From assembly GCA_964555285.1 (NCBI GenBank), contig CAZKRM010000008.1:44192-108191 (forward strand): 64,000 nucleotides of DNA, in the 5' to 3' direction. Shown one piece after another: positions 1-8,667 of this stretch (position 1 is its first letter; every line of letters begins with the position of its first letter). The position numbers and the translations under genes are program-made. The DNA comes from JBBIQV01 sp964555285 (GTDB lineage: Bacteria > Nitrospirota > Nitrospiria > Nitrospirales > Nitrospiraceae). Under the pieces are notes generated by a model. That model searched no databases, was not told the origin of the DNA, and saw only the letters and a program-made list of their open reading frames with translations.

Positions 1-1
1 G

Positions 2-1009
2 GATGCCGGCCATCTCGAACGCATTAGGAAGGCAGTAGCCCAGGCGAGTGAGAGTGATCTATTGAATCTCCGGTACGTCCCGGCAGCACGCCTGGTCCAC
101 GTCAACTATAAATGGCGGTCGCAGACCTCGGATGGGTTCCCGATCGGATTAGTGTCTGGAGACTGGCGCAGCTCTATGCCTGGGCCGGATAGCAGCGTCA
201 ATGAGGCCTTTCGGTTGGTAAAGCTCTGGACATCGAACCTTGCCGATGCGCTTCACATCGAGCCCATTCAACCACTCGGCCTCAAGCCCGAAGGTGTTGT
301 GACGCTCCAGTATGCACTCAAGCGAGCGATCGAGGGGGTCTTCCAGGTCGAGCCGAATGAAATCGGCGTTGTCGCCGTGGGAGACCCGGAAGCACCGAAC
401 ATCCTGCTGTACGAGGCGGCCGAAGGAAGTCTAGGGATCCTCTCTCAATTTGTGGAGGATATGAAAGTCTTCCGGAAGGTGGCAGAGCAGGCAATTGTGC
501 TCTGTCGCTTTGATGACGAGCAGTACAAAGGTCCGGCTTCCTACGATGACCTCTTGAGCTACTACAACCAGCGCCACCACAAGATTATCGACCGCCACCT
601 GATCAAGGATGCCTTGGAAAAGCTGCTGGTCTGCAACATCGAAATCCAAGCAAACCCGAACTATAGGAACTACGAAGACCACTACCAAGCCCTCCTGCGT
701 GGCCTAGATCCGAACTCGACTACGGAGCGCAAGTTTCTTGATCACTTGTATCACCGCGGTCTTCGGCTGCCCGACGCAGCCCAAAAGCGAGTTGAAGGTA
801 TGTACGTCCAGCCGGATTTCTACTATGAGCCACGCATCTGGGTGTTCTGTGATGGGACTCCCCACGATGAGGCGGCAGTGAAGGCGGAAGACGAACAGAA
901 ACGCCAGGCGATCATCGCCAGGGGCGATGAAGTCTGGGTCTACTACTACAAAGACAATCTGGCTGAGAAAGTAGCTGCTCGCCCAGACATCTTCAGGAAA
1001 GTGCGATGA
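2..1009 (+). CDS. DUF1998 helicase-type protein, C-terminal part, with Vsr/DUF559-like nuclease domain (5' end outside window)
   Basis: The reading frame is open to the window edge, so the N-terminus (probably helicase domains) is missing. Positions 240-640 resemble the DUF1998 module of DISARM DrmB and MrfA-type helicases, with LLYEAAEGSLGIL and then DDLLSYYNQ followed by a histidine. The usual cysteine pair before this motif (C..ACY.C) reads KGPASYDD here, so the zinc ligands look lost. The last ~70 codons have a Vsr/DUF559-like PD-(D/E)XK pattern: QPDF at 809-820, FCDGTPHDE at 845-871, then a D..KR..I.ARGDEVW strand. The stop overlaps the next start (ATGA), so translation is probably coupled. 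Inferred role: DNA-processing component of a DISARM-like system. The full architecture needs the upstream sequence. Confidence 0.7.
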   Translation, partial: DAGHLERIRKAVAQASESDLLNLRYVPAARLVHVNYKWRSQTSDGFPIGLVSGDWRSSMPGPDSSVNEAFRLVKLWTSNLADALHIEPIQPLGLKPEGVVTLQYALKRAIEGVFQVEPNEIGVVAVGDPEAPNILLYEAAEGSLGILSQFVEDMKVFRKVAEQAIVLCRFDDEQYKGPASYDDLLSYYNQRHHKIIDRHLIKDALEKLLVCNIEIQANPNYRNYEDHYQALLRGLDPNSTTERKFLDHLYHRGLRLPDAAQKRVEGMYVQPDFYYEPRIWVFCDGTPHDEAAVKAEDEQKRQAIIARGDEVWVYYYKDNLAEKVAARPDIFRKVR

Positions 1010-3882
1010 CAATAGCGCTCCAACCGGGAAAGCTCGTCAATCTTCGAGGCCGCACCTGGATCGTGCTGCCATCTGAAGACCCAGATCTCTTAGTGGTCAA
1101 ACCGCTCGGTGGATCAGAAGAGGAGATCGCGGGGATTTATCTGCCCCTCGGTATGGAAAGCGATCGGCCCTCCGATGCCACCTTCACCCCGCCGGCAAAA
1201 GACGATCTGGGAGATATCAGCACAGCCCGTCTGTTGTATGACTCGGCTCGTCTCGCCTTCCGTAATGGGGCCGGACCCTTCCGCTCGCTGGCCAAACTCT
1301 CCTTCCGACCGCGCTCCTACCAGATGGTGCCGCTCATCATGGCCCTCCGGCAGGAATCAGTCCGCTTGATGGTGGCGGATGACGTGGGCGTCGGGAAGAC
1401 CATCGAGGCGCTCCTTGTGGTTAGAGAGTTGCTGGAGCGTCGAAAAATCAGGCGCTTTGCGGTCGTCTGCTTGCCCCATCTCTGCGAACAGTGGCAGGCC
1501 GAAATTCGTGACAAGCTGGATCTCGAAGCCGTGATTATCCGCTCAAACACGCAAGCGCGACTGGACCGACAGATCCAGGGCGATACCAGCGTCTACGACT
1601 ACTATCCCTATCAGGTTATCAGCATCGATTTTATCAAGTCGGACACCCGACGAGATGTTTTCATCGAACAATGTCCCGAACTAGTCATCGTGGATGAAGC
1701 CCATACCTGTGCGAGGCCATCGGGTGCTTCGGCCAGCCAACAACAGCGCTACCATCTCGTCAGCCGAATTGCGCAAAAGCCTCATCAGCAACTTATCTTG
1801 CTAACGGCGACCCCACACAGTGGCAAACCGGAAGAGTTTCATTCGCTGCTCGGGCTGCTCAAGCCGGAGTTTGAAGAAATCGATTTCCCTGCCTCGACCC
1901 AGGCACAGCGGCGTGACTTGGCCAAATACTTTGTACAGCGAAAGCGCGCCGACGTTGAGAAGTGGATGGGTGAGAAGACACCTTTCCCCAAGCGTGAAGC
2001 ATTCGAGTGGCCCTATGATCTTTCCCAGGGATACAGCCGGTTCTTTGAACAGATCCTCGACTTTGCCAAGAAGTTGGTGTCGCCGGATCATGACAGCGAC
2101 GGGAAGCGCAGGGTGCAGTACTGGACGGCACTGGCTCTCCTGCGGGGCGTCATGTCGAGCCCGGCTGCTGGCATCGAAATGCTCAATACCCGTCTCGATG
2201 ATCTCGGGCCAGGAGTGGGAGATGAGTCTACAGATGTGGGTGGCTTGAATTTCGAATCCGGTGAGAACCCGGTCCGCGACATGGATTATGGGTTTGAGGG
2301 GGACAATACCCCGCAGCAAGTGCTGGAGCACAATGCCTGGACTGCCTCCCAGCGCCAACAACTGCGAGCGTTTTCCGAGCAGCTTGTCAGACTCTCGAAT
2401 CTGAAGGATGACCAGAAACTAGCTTCGGCTGAACTCATTCTCGGTGATTGGCTGTCAAAGGGAATCAACCCCGTCATCTTTTGCCGCTACATTAAGACCG
2501 CTGATTATGTGGGAGAGCGGCTTAGTCCGGCCTTGAAAGCCAAGTTCCCCAAACTTGACCTGCAAGTCATCACGAGCGAACTGCCTGACGATCTCCGGAA
2601 ACAACGAATCGAAGAAATGGGCAAGTCAGGTCTCCGTGTTCTCATTGCCACGGATTGTCTCAGCGAGGGTATTAATCTCCAACAGCATTTCACCGGCATT
2701 CTGCATTACGACTTACCCTGGAACCCCAACCGTCTGGAGCAGCGAGAAGGGCGGGTCGATCGATTCGGCCAGAGAGCCCCTGAGGTGAAAGCCTGTCTGC
2801 TGTATGGGGCTGATAATCCCATCGACGGCATCGTGCTGGATGTGCTGTTGCGAAAGGTACGAGAGATCAAACGGGCAACCGGCATCAATGTGCCATTCCC
2901 GGAGGATTCACAGAGCATCATCGATACAATCACCCAGGCACTACTGCTCAACCCAGACCGGAAGATCGCTCGCCATCGGGATAAGAACCAAATTGAGTTC
3001 AGCTTCGATGAGTTTGACGAGGCCGCCAAGTCGAAGGTGAATGTGACCCGAAAGGTCGATGAGGCTGCTGAGCGCGAAAAAGCGTCGCGAAGCATCTTTG
3101 CGCAGAATGCCATCAAAGCGCAAGAGATCGAAGCCGATCTTCGCGAGGTCGATGAAGCAATCGGCGATCCGAAGGCAGTTGAGGAATTCGTCACCGCCGC
3201 GCTCAACAACCTGCTAGGTGTGCAGGTGATCAAAGATGCCAAAGGCTACAAGATTGTGATGGGCAACATGCCTCCTCAGCTTCGAGAAACGTTGCCTTCC
3301 GGCGACCTGGCCAAGGTCAGCTTCGAATCGCCCACGCCGGAAGGTTATCACTATCTGGGTCGCAACAACCGCTTTGTCGAACAATTGTGCCAGTTGGTGA
3401 TGGGAAACACATTGGCGCGAGTCGATAAGCGGGCAGCGAGAGCGGCCATCATCCGAACACGCCAAGTTGAAACGAAAACCACGCTCTTACTGTTCCGCTG
3501 TCGGAACGTCATCGAGCAACAGAAGGGGCAGCATCAAATCGTCGCGGAGGAGATGCTTCTTTGGGGCTGGCGCGGTACACCGCAACAGAAGGGGTTTCTC
3601 GACCATTCCCAGGCAAAAGCGCTGCTGGCATTGGCGAGAGCCACTTCGGACCTAACTGTTCAAGCTCGGACTGGTTTTCTTGTCAACGAGCTGAATTTGC
3701 TGGAAACGCTGAAGACGGAGTTTGCTGCAGTGGCTGAACAACAGTCAAAGAAACTGGTGGAAGCGCACGAGCGATTCAGCTCCCTCATGGATGCCCAGCG
3801 CTTTCAGGTCGTGTATCCGGTCCTGCCCATGGACCTGCTGGGCGTCTATATCTTATTGCCGGACGGGCGAAGGCCTGATTGA
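1006..3882 (+). CDS. SNF2-like superfamily 2 helicase, DrmD-like
   Basis: A 958-residue helicase with a complete SF2/SNF2 motor. Walker A is DDVGVGKT (about 125-132), DEAH is at 230-233, motif III is TATPHSG (about 267-273), motif V is ATDCLSEGINLQQ (about 548-560) and motif VI is REGRVDRFGQ (580-589). Around 320 residues follow the motor, including a charged, probably coiled stretch near 690-740. Size and motifs match DrmD, the SNF2-like helicase specific to class 1 DISARM; related RapA/HepA-type helicases are the alternative. It overlaps the preceding gene by four bases and lies 18 bp before the methyltransferase, so all three are probably co-transcribed. Inferred role: ATP-driven DNA translocation during phage DNA recognition. 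Confidence 0.85.
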   Translation: MTIALQPGKLVNLRGRTWIVLPSEDPDLLVVKPLGGSEEEIAGIYLPLGMESDRPSDATFTPPAKDDLGDISTARLLYDSARLAFRNGAGPFRSLAKLSFRPRSYQMVPLIMALRQESVRLMVADDVGVGKTIEALLVVRELLERRKIRRFAVVCLPHLCEQWQAEIRDKLDLEAVIIRSNTQARLDRQIQGDTSVYDYYPYQVISIDFIKSDTRRDVFIEQCPELVIVDEAHTCARPSGASASQQQRYHLVSRIAQKPHQQLILLTATPHSGKPEEFHSLLGLLKPEFEEIDFPASTQAQRRDLAKYFVQRKRADVEKWMGEKTPFPKREAFEWPYDLSQGYSRFFEQILDFAKKLVSPDHDSDGKRRVQYWTALALLRGVMSSPAAGIEMLNTRLDDLGPGVGDESTDVGGLNFESGENPVRDMDYGFEGDNTPQQVLEHNAWTASQRQQLRAFSEQLVRLSNLKDDQKLASAELILGDWLSKGINPVIFCRYIKTADYVGERLSPALKAKFPKLDLQVITSELPDDLRKQRIEEMGKSGLRVLIATDCLSEGINLQQHFTGILHYDLPWNPNRLEQREGRVDRFGQRAPEVKACLLYGADNPIDGIVLDVLLRKVREIKRATGINVPFPEDSQSIIDTITQALLLNPDRKIARHRDKNQIEFSFDEFDEAAKSKVNVTRKVDEAAEREKASRSIFAQNAIKAQEIEADLREVDEAIGDPKAVEEFVTAALNNLLGVQVIKDAKGYKIVMGNMPPQLRETLPSGDLAKVSFESPTPEGYHYLGRNNRFVEQLCQLVMGNTLARVDKRAARAAIIRTRQVETKTTLLLFRCRNVIEQQKGQHQIVAEEMLLWGWRGTPQQKGFLDHSQAKALLALARATSDLTVQARTGFLVNELNLLETLKTEFAAVAEQQSKKLVEAHERFSSLMDAQRFQVVYPVLPMDLLGVYILLPDGRRPD

Positions 3883-3900
3883 GGGGATTAAGTACGCTCC

Positions 3901-6900
3901 ATGAACTATCCGAGCATTCGCATCGAAGGAGCAATCCTCTCGCCAGATATCCTCGACCGGCTCGATGATATCCCTGGCCAGCGCCCACACGAGTTCGGAT
4001 TCGACAACTCGGTAAAAGTTAAGGACGAGATCGCCCGTGCCTGGGCCGACGCGCAGGACTATTGGCGGATCTTCCACCGCAAGATCGAGACGCTCAAAGC
4101 CGATTATCCGGCCACGACCGAAACGCGGAATCTCTGGATTGTGCCGCTCCTCGGACTGCTCGGCTACCAGCTGGAGTATCAGGCGCGAGGAGTGGAGCTC
4201 AACGGTAAGAACTATCCCATCTCCCACCGGGTCACCAATCGTGGGCAGACGGCCCTCCACATTATTGGATACCGAGAGCCGGCTGGGCTGGACCGGAAGC
4301 CTGAGCGCACAACGGTCCGGATGTCGGCCCATGCGTTGGTGCAGGAATATCTCAATCTCAGCGAGCAAGTCTATGGATTGGTCACCAACGGTCGCCTACT
4401 GAGACTGCTTCGTGACAGTTCCCGTCTCGTCAAACTCACTTATCTTGAATTCGATCTTGATCGGATCTTCACCGATGGCTTGTTTGCCGACTTTGCCATC
4501 CTCTACCGACTGCTCCATGCCTCTCGATTACCGGCATCACAAGAAACCCCTACCGAAAGCATCATTGAGCGCTATCACCAGGATTCGCTGGAATCCGGGG
4601 CTCGGATTCGTGATGGGCTCAGCAAAGCAGTCGAGCAGGCAATCTTGGCATTTGCCAATGGCTTTCTTGCTCACCCGAGCAACAATGCGTTGCGTCAGGA
4701 TGTGGCCGCCGGCCATCTCAAGCCGGACGCCTACTATCACCAGCTATTGCGATTGATTTACCGGCTGTTGTTCCTCTTGGTGATCGAGGAGCGCGATCTC
4801 GTGTATCCCTCGTCAGTGCCAAGCGCGAAGCGTGAGGTGTATGACCGATATTACAGTCTGCAACGGCTCCGCCGCCTCTCTGAAAAGCGATACCTCGCTG
4901 ATCATCGACACAACGATCTCTGGTTGAGCCTGCTCGCAACCTTTCGTTTGTTTGAGGCTGATGAGCCGGGAAACAAGCTTGGCCTTGCGCCCCTCGCAGG
5001 CGATCTGTTTGGCCCCGACGCAATCGGGCAGCTAAGCCGATGCATGCTGAATAACGACGTGCTGCTGGGCTGCTTGCGTTCACTAGGTCTCTACCAACAT
5101 CCAGACACAGGGCAGGTGATCCGGGTCAACTATGCCGCACTGAATGTCGAAGAGTTTGGGTCAGTTTATGAGGGCTTGCTCGAATACGAGCCGGTCTTCC
5201 ACTCTGCCGGCAACCAAGTGGAATTTGCCTTTAGCAAGGGCCATGAGAGAGCTGCAACGGGTTCCCATTACACGCCTGATGAGCTGGTTCAGCCGCTCCT
5301 AAAGCATTCGTTGGACTATCTGATTGCGGAAAAGTTGAAGGAGCCTGATAAAGAAAAAGCACTCCTCTCATTACGAGTAGCCGATATTGCCTGCGGCTCC
5401 GGCCATATACTGCTCGCAGCGGCACGCCGAATTGCAACCGACTTGGCAATAGTCCGAACCGGCGAAGAACAGCCTTCACCGACTGCTTTCAGGACTGCGG
5501 TACGGGATGTCATTCGTGAATGCATCTATGGCGTCGACTACAATCCGCTCGCTGTCGAACTATGCAAGGTCGCCCTTTGGCTTGAGGCGCACAATCCCGG
5601 CCAGCCGCTGAATTTTCTAGATCATCACATCAAGAATGGAAATGCGATCGTTGGATACGTCAGGCGAAAGGAATTGGATCGAAGCGTACCTGAAGAAGCG
5701 TTTGTTACCACGCCGGAAGACAATAAGGAGGTTGCAGCCGAGTTTCGAAAGCAAAATAAAGGTGAACGGAAGTCCCAGGACCAAACTCCCCTTGATCTTG
5801 CGCCTGAGATTCAGAAACAGCTCGAACAGATCCTTCAGCGCTGGCGGGAACTGTCAGTTTTGCCTGAGTCGACGCCTACCGAGATCGCAACCAAGAAACA
5901 ACGTTATCAGGACTTTACCAAGAGCCAAGATGCCTGGCTTCTCAACCAGATTGCCTGCATTCCGATTGCTCAGTTCTATTTGCCCAAGACAGAGCAGAAT
6001 CACTCAAAGCTCATAACAGACGCGGAATTCCGGCTTTATTGGTCGGGACAGCGCCGTCCGCAGGGGCAAGCAACAGCCGCAGCTTGGGTCACTGCGATCA
6101 ATAAACGGTTCTTTCATTGGTTCTTGGAATTTCCCGAAATAATTGAACGCGGCGGCTTCGACTGCATCTTGGGTAACCCCCCGTATCTCGGGGGCCAGGG
6201 ACTGAGCGGTACTTACGGGCACCCATTCTGCAGCTATGTGAAGTGGGAGTATGCGCCGGCCGGTCTAAGCGATCTCGTCGTCTATTTCGTACGTCGCATT
6301 TTCGAACTGCTAGTGCCGGGGGGCTTTACTGCCTTCATTACCACAAACTCGATTAAAGACGGGGACAACCGGCGTGACGGTCTAGAGCAAGTCATCTCAC
6401 GGGGTGGCTGTATTCACATGGCCGTTCGCGGAGTGAAGTGGCCGGGGCGTGCAAATGTCGTCGTGTCTCTCGTGGCAATCCACAAGGGTACTTGGAAAGG
6501 CAAACGATCACTCGATGGCCGTGAGGTGCCTACCATAAGCGCTTTTCTTGAGGACTCAGAGGATATTGGGGAACCGGTTGCGCTCGGAGAGAACGCTGGG
6601 AGAGTCTTCCAGGGAACGATATATCTCGGGGACGGTTTCCTTCTCTCGCACATGGATGCTAACCGTCTTATAGTCGCCGACGCCCGCGATCATGAGGTCA
6701 TCTTGCCAGTCATCAATGGCCAGGAGATCAACAATGAGCCCGACCAGAAGCCTGGGCGATCGATCATCAACTTCCACGACTGGACCAAAGAACAAGCGGC
6801 GACCTACCAGGCGCCTTTCGAGATTGTCGAACGGCTCGTCAAGCCTGAGCGTCTAGCAAATGATCGAGTCGCGCATTTACCATGGTGGCTTTACGAACGA

Positions 6901-7665
6901 GCGCGGAACGAGATCTACCGGGCTATTAGACCCCTCGGCCGATGTTTCGTAACTGCTCGTGTTACAAAACACCTCAACTTCTCGGCACTGCCAACCAACT
7001 TCATCTACCTTAACAATCTCTATGTCTTCACTAGTGACCGCTGGGACCTCTATACCACGGTGCAATCGACGCTTCACGAGGTGTGGGCGCGAAAGCATAG
7101 CATGAGCTTGAAGCAAGATCTTCAGTACTCGCCATCAGACTGTTTCCTCACTTTTACCTTTCCCAAGGGACTTTGGAAGGCTGCGAACAATGCCCTTGCA
7201 GCAATTGGAGAGCGCTACCACGAACACCGTAAGTCGCTAATGCTCTCACTCTGGCTCGGCCTTACCGACATCTACAACCTCTTCCATTCTCGTGATCTCA
7301 CACCCGAGTTGGTTGCCAAAGTCAGCAAGAAACCAATTGAGGAGGCAAATGCCGGTTATCAGGGCCTCCTCAAACTACGCCGGTTGCATCAGGAGCTAGA
7401 CGAGGCTGTCCGTGACGCCTATGGCTGGCATGACCTCAAGCTCGACCACGACTTCTACGAAGTCGACACGTTGCCCGAAAACGACCGCGTCCGCTACACC
7501 ATTAGCCCCACCGCCCGCAAAGAAGTACTCCGCCGCCTCCTCGCACTCAACCACGAGCGCGCCAAGACCGAACAGGAGGTTTTAGCCGCGGCCACGTTGG
7601 TGAAATCTGCCAAACAGACGCGCAAGGTCAAGAGTGATGCATCCAACGGGAATCTTTTTGGTTGA
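3901..7665 (+). CDS. N6-adenine DNA methyltransferase, DrmMI/PglX-like
   Basis: A 1254-residue methyltransferase. The SAM-binding motif I is ADIACGSGH (about residues 494-502) and the amino-methyltransferase motif IV is NPPY (759-762). The ~480-residue N-terminal region resembles type IIG/PglX-class enzymes; I see no convincing PD-(D/E)XK there. The C-terminal region holds the LLKLRRLHQELDEAV and YGWHDL stretches usual in this family and probably includes target recognition. Size and neighbours match DrmMI of class 1 DISARM, which marks host DNA; BREX PglX is the nearest alternative, but no BREX genes are visible. It starts 18 bp after the helicase and ends 9 bp before the SIR2 gene. Confidence 0.85.
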   Translation: MNYPSIRIEGAILSPDILDRLDDIPGQRPHEFGFDNSVKVKDEIARAWADAQDYWRIFHRKIETLKADYPATTETRNLWIVPLLGLLGYQLEYQARGVELNGKNYPISHRVTNRGQTALHIIGYREPAGLDRKPERTTVRMSAHALVQEYLNLSEQVYGLVTNGRLLRLLRDSSRLVKLTYLEFDLDRIFTDGLFADFAILYRLLHASRLPASQETPTESIIERYHQDSLESGARIRDGLSKAVEQAILAFANGFLAHPSNNALRQDVAAGHLKPDAYYHQLLRLIYRLLFLLVIEERDLVYPSSVPSAKREVYDRYYSLQRLRRLSEKRYLADHRHNDLWLSLLATFRLFEADEPGNKLGLAPLAGDLFGPDAIGQLSRCMLNNDVLLGCLRSLGLYQHPDTGQVIRVNYAALNVEEFGSVYEGLLEYEPVFHSAGNQVEFAFSKGHERAATGSHYTPDELVQPLLKHSLDYLIAEKLKEPDKEKALLSLRVADIACGSGHILLAAARRIATDLAIVRTGEEQPSPTAFRTAVRDVIRECIYGVDYNPLAVELCKVALWLEAHNPGQPLNFLDHHIKNGNAIVGYVRRKELDRSVPEEAFVTTPEDNKEVAAEFRKQNKGERKSQDQTPLDLAPEIQKQLEQILQRWRELSVLPESTPTEIATKKQRYQDFTKSQDAWLLNQIACIPIAQFYLPKTEQNHSKLITDAEFRLYWSGQRRPQGQATAAAWVTAINKRFFHWFLEFPEIIERGGFDCILGNPPYLGGQGLSGTYGHPFCSYVKWEYAPAGLSDLVVYFVRRIFELLVPGGFTAFITTNSIKDGDNRRDGLEQVISRGGCIHMAVRGVKWPGRANVVVSLVAIHKGTWKGKRSLDGREVPTISAFLEDSEDIGEPVALGENAGRVFQGTIYLGDGFLLSHMDANRLIVADARDHEVILPVINGQEINNEPDQKPGRSIINFHDWTKEQAATYQAPFEIVERLVKPERLANDRVAHLPWWLYERARNEIYRAIRPLGRCFVTARVTKHLNFSALPTNFIYLNNLYVFTSDRWDLYTTVQSTLHEVWARKHSMSLKQDLQYSPSDCFLTFTFPKGLWKAANNALAAIGERYHEHRKSLMLSLWLGLTDIYNLFHSRDLTPELVAKVSKKPIEEANAGYQGLLKLRRLHQELDEAVRDAYGWHDLKLDHDFYEVDTLPENDRVRYTISPTARKEVLRRLLALNHERAKTEQEVLAAATLVKSAKQTRKVKSDASNGNLFG

Positions 7666-7674
7666 GGCATATAA

Positions 7675-8667
7675 GTGATCGAGAAGATCGAGCCTATTCC
7701 TAAAATTCCAGATGCCCTCCGCCTTGCGTCCCTCCAGAGGAAGCTGATTCCGTTCATTGGCGCAGGAGTGTCACAACTTGGAGGTTGCCCCGGGTGGGAT
7801 CAGTTCGCAAATGCTGCTCTCCAATTCTTCGTTGGTAAGGGAAAGCTCAGTCACGCACAATTCGACCAGATTCGTTCTCTGTCTTCTCGAGTCAAACTCT
7901 CCTTGGCCTTGGAATTGGAAGCGCAGCACAGCCTTCCCATCGAATTCAAGGAATTGCTAACTCCCTCTGACAAGCAAAAAGAAGGCATCGGGGACGGGGT
8001 GTACCGCGATCTCTCAAGGCTTGCGACCACGTTTGTCACGACAAACTACGACGACTGGCTGGATCGGATGCCTCCAGCCGTGGTCCTGCCGTCAGGACAG
8101 TCCTCATCGGCGCAGCAGTTACCAGCAACCTCTCGCCATCGCTTCTGCAAACACAGCGAGATAACGGTAGAGAACTTGGACATTCCCCATGCCGTGTTCC
8201 ACATCCACGGTTCGGTCCATGAGCGGGCCAGCATGGCCCTTACAACCGTTGACTACCTAAAGCGCTATTCGAGCCATCGTATCGATGGGACGACAGACCG
8301 GGAGAACCCATTACTCACGTTTCTTCAAACACTCTTTCAGCTCAAAAACGTTCTTTTTATTGGCTATAGCCTTGGCGAATTAGAGGTGCTCGAATACATA
8401 GTTCAGAAGGGCATTGAGAAGGGGGCAGTTACCGATGAAGCGCCACGGCACTATGTTCTCCAAGGCTTTTTCTCCCATGAGATCGAATTGGCGCGAAGTC
8501 TGGAGAGCTATTTTCGCCAATTCAGAATCGGTCTACTTCCATTCTCACGGGATGAACGCGATTGGAATCAACTTGCTGAGGTCATTAGATATTTCGCGAC
8601 GGAGATTCCTCCTGGGCCAGCTCTAGCCTTGCCAGCACGGTTAGAAATGGAGGCACTCCTGCCATGA
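7675..8667 (+). CDS. SIR2-domain protein (probable NADase effector)
   Basis: A 330-residue protein with a GTG start. The sirtuin NAD-binding and catalytic motifs are intact: GAGVS at 29-33, TTNYD at 122-126, HIHGS at 176-180 (catalytic-type histidine), then FIGYSLGE near 233. The class is SIR2_2-like, which in defence systems (Thoeris ThsA, DSR, SIR2-APAZ) degrades NAD+ to stop phage growth; NADase activity here is inferred. It lies 9 bp after the methyltransferase and its stop overlaps the next start (ATGA), tying it to the 947-residue protein. A SIR2 gene is not part of canonical DISARM, so this may be an added abortive-infection arm or a second system in the same operon. Confidence 0.85.
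   Translation: MIEKIEPIPKIPDALRLASLQRKLIPFIGAGVSQLGGCPGWDQFANAALQFFVGKGKLSHAQFDQIRSLSSRVKLSLALELEAQHSLPIEFKELLTPSDKQKEGIGDGVYRDLSRLATTFVTTNYDDWLDRMPPAVVLPSGQSSSAQQLPATSRHRFCKHSEITVENLDIPHAVFHIHGSVHERASMALTTVDYLKRYSSHRIDGTTDRENPLLTFLQTLFQLKNVLFIGYSLGELEVLEYIVQKGIEKGAVTDEAPRHYVLQGFFSHEIELARSLESYFRQFRIGLLPFSRDERDWNQLAEVIRYFATEIPPGPALALPARLEMEALLP

Noticed and set aside
3901..7665. BREX PglX or stand-alone type IIG enzyme
   Set aside because: No brxA, brxB, brxC or pglZ genes nearby, and no clear nuclease motif in the protein; the SNF2 and DUF1998 neighbours favour DISARM-like DrmMI.
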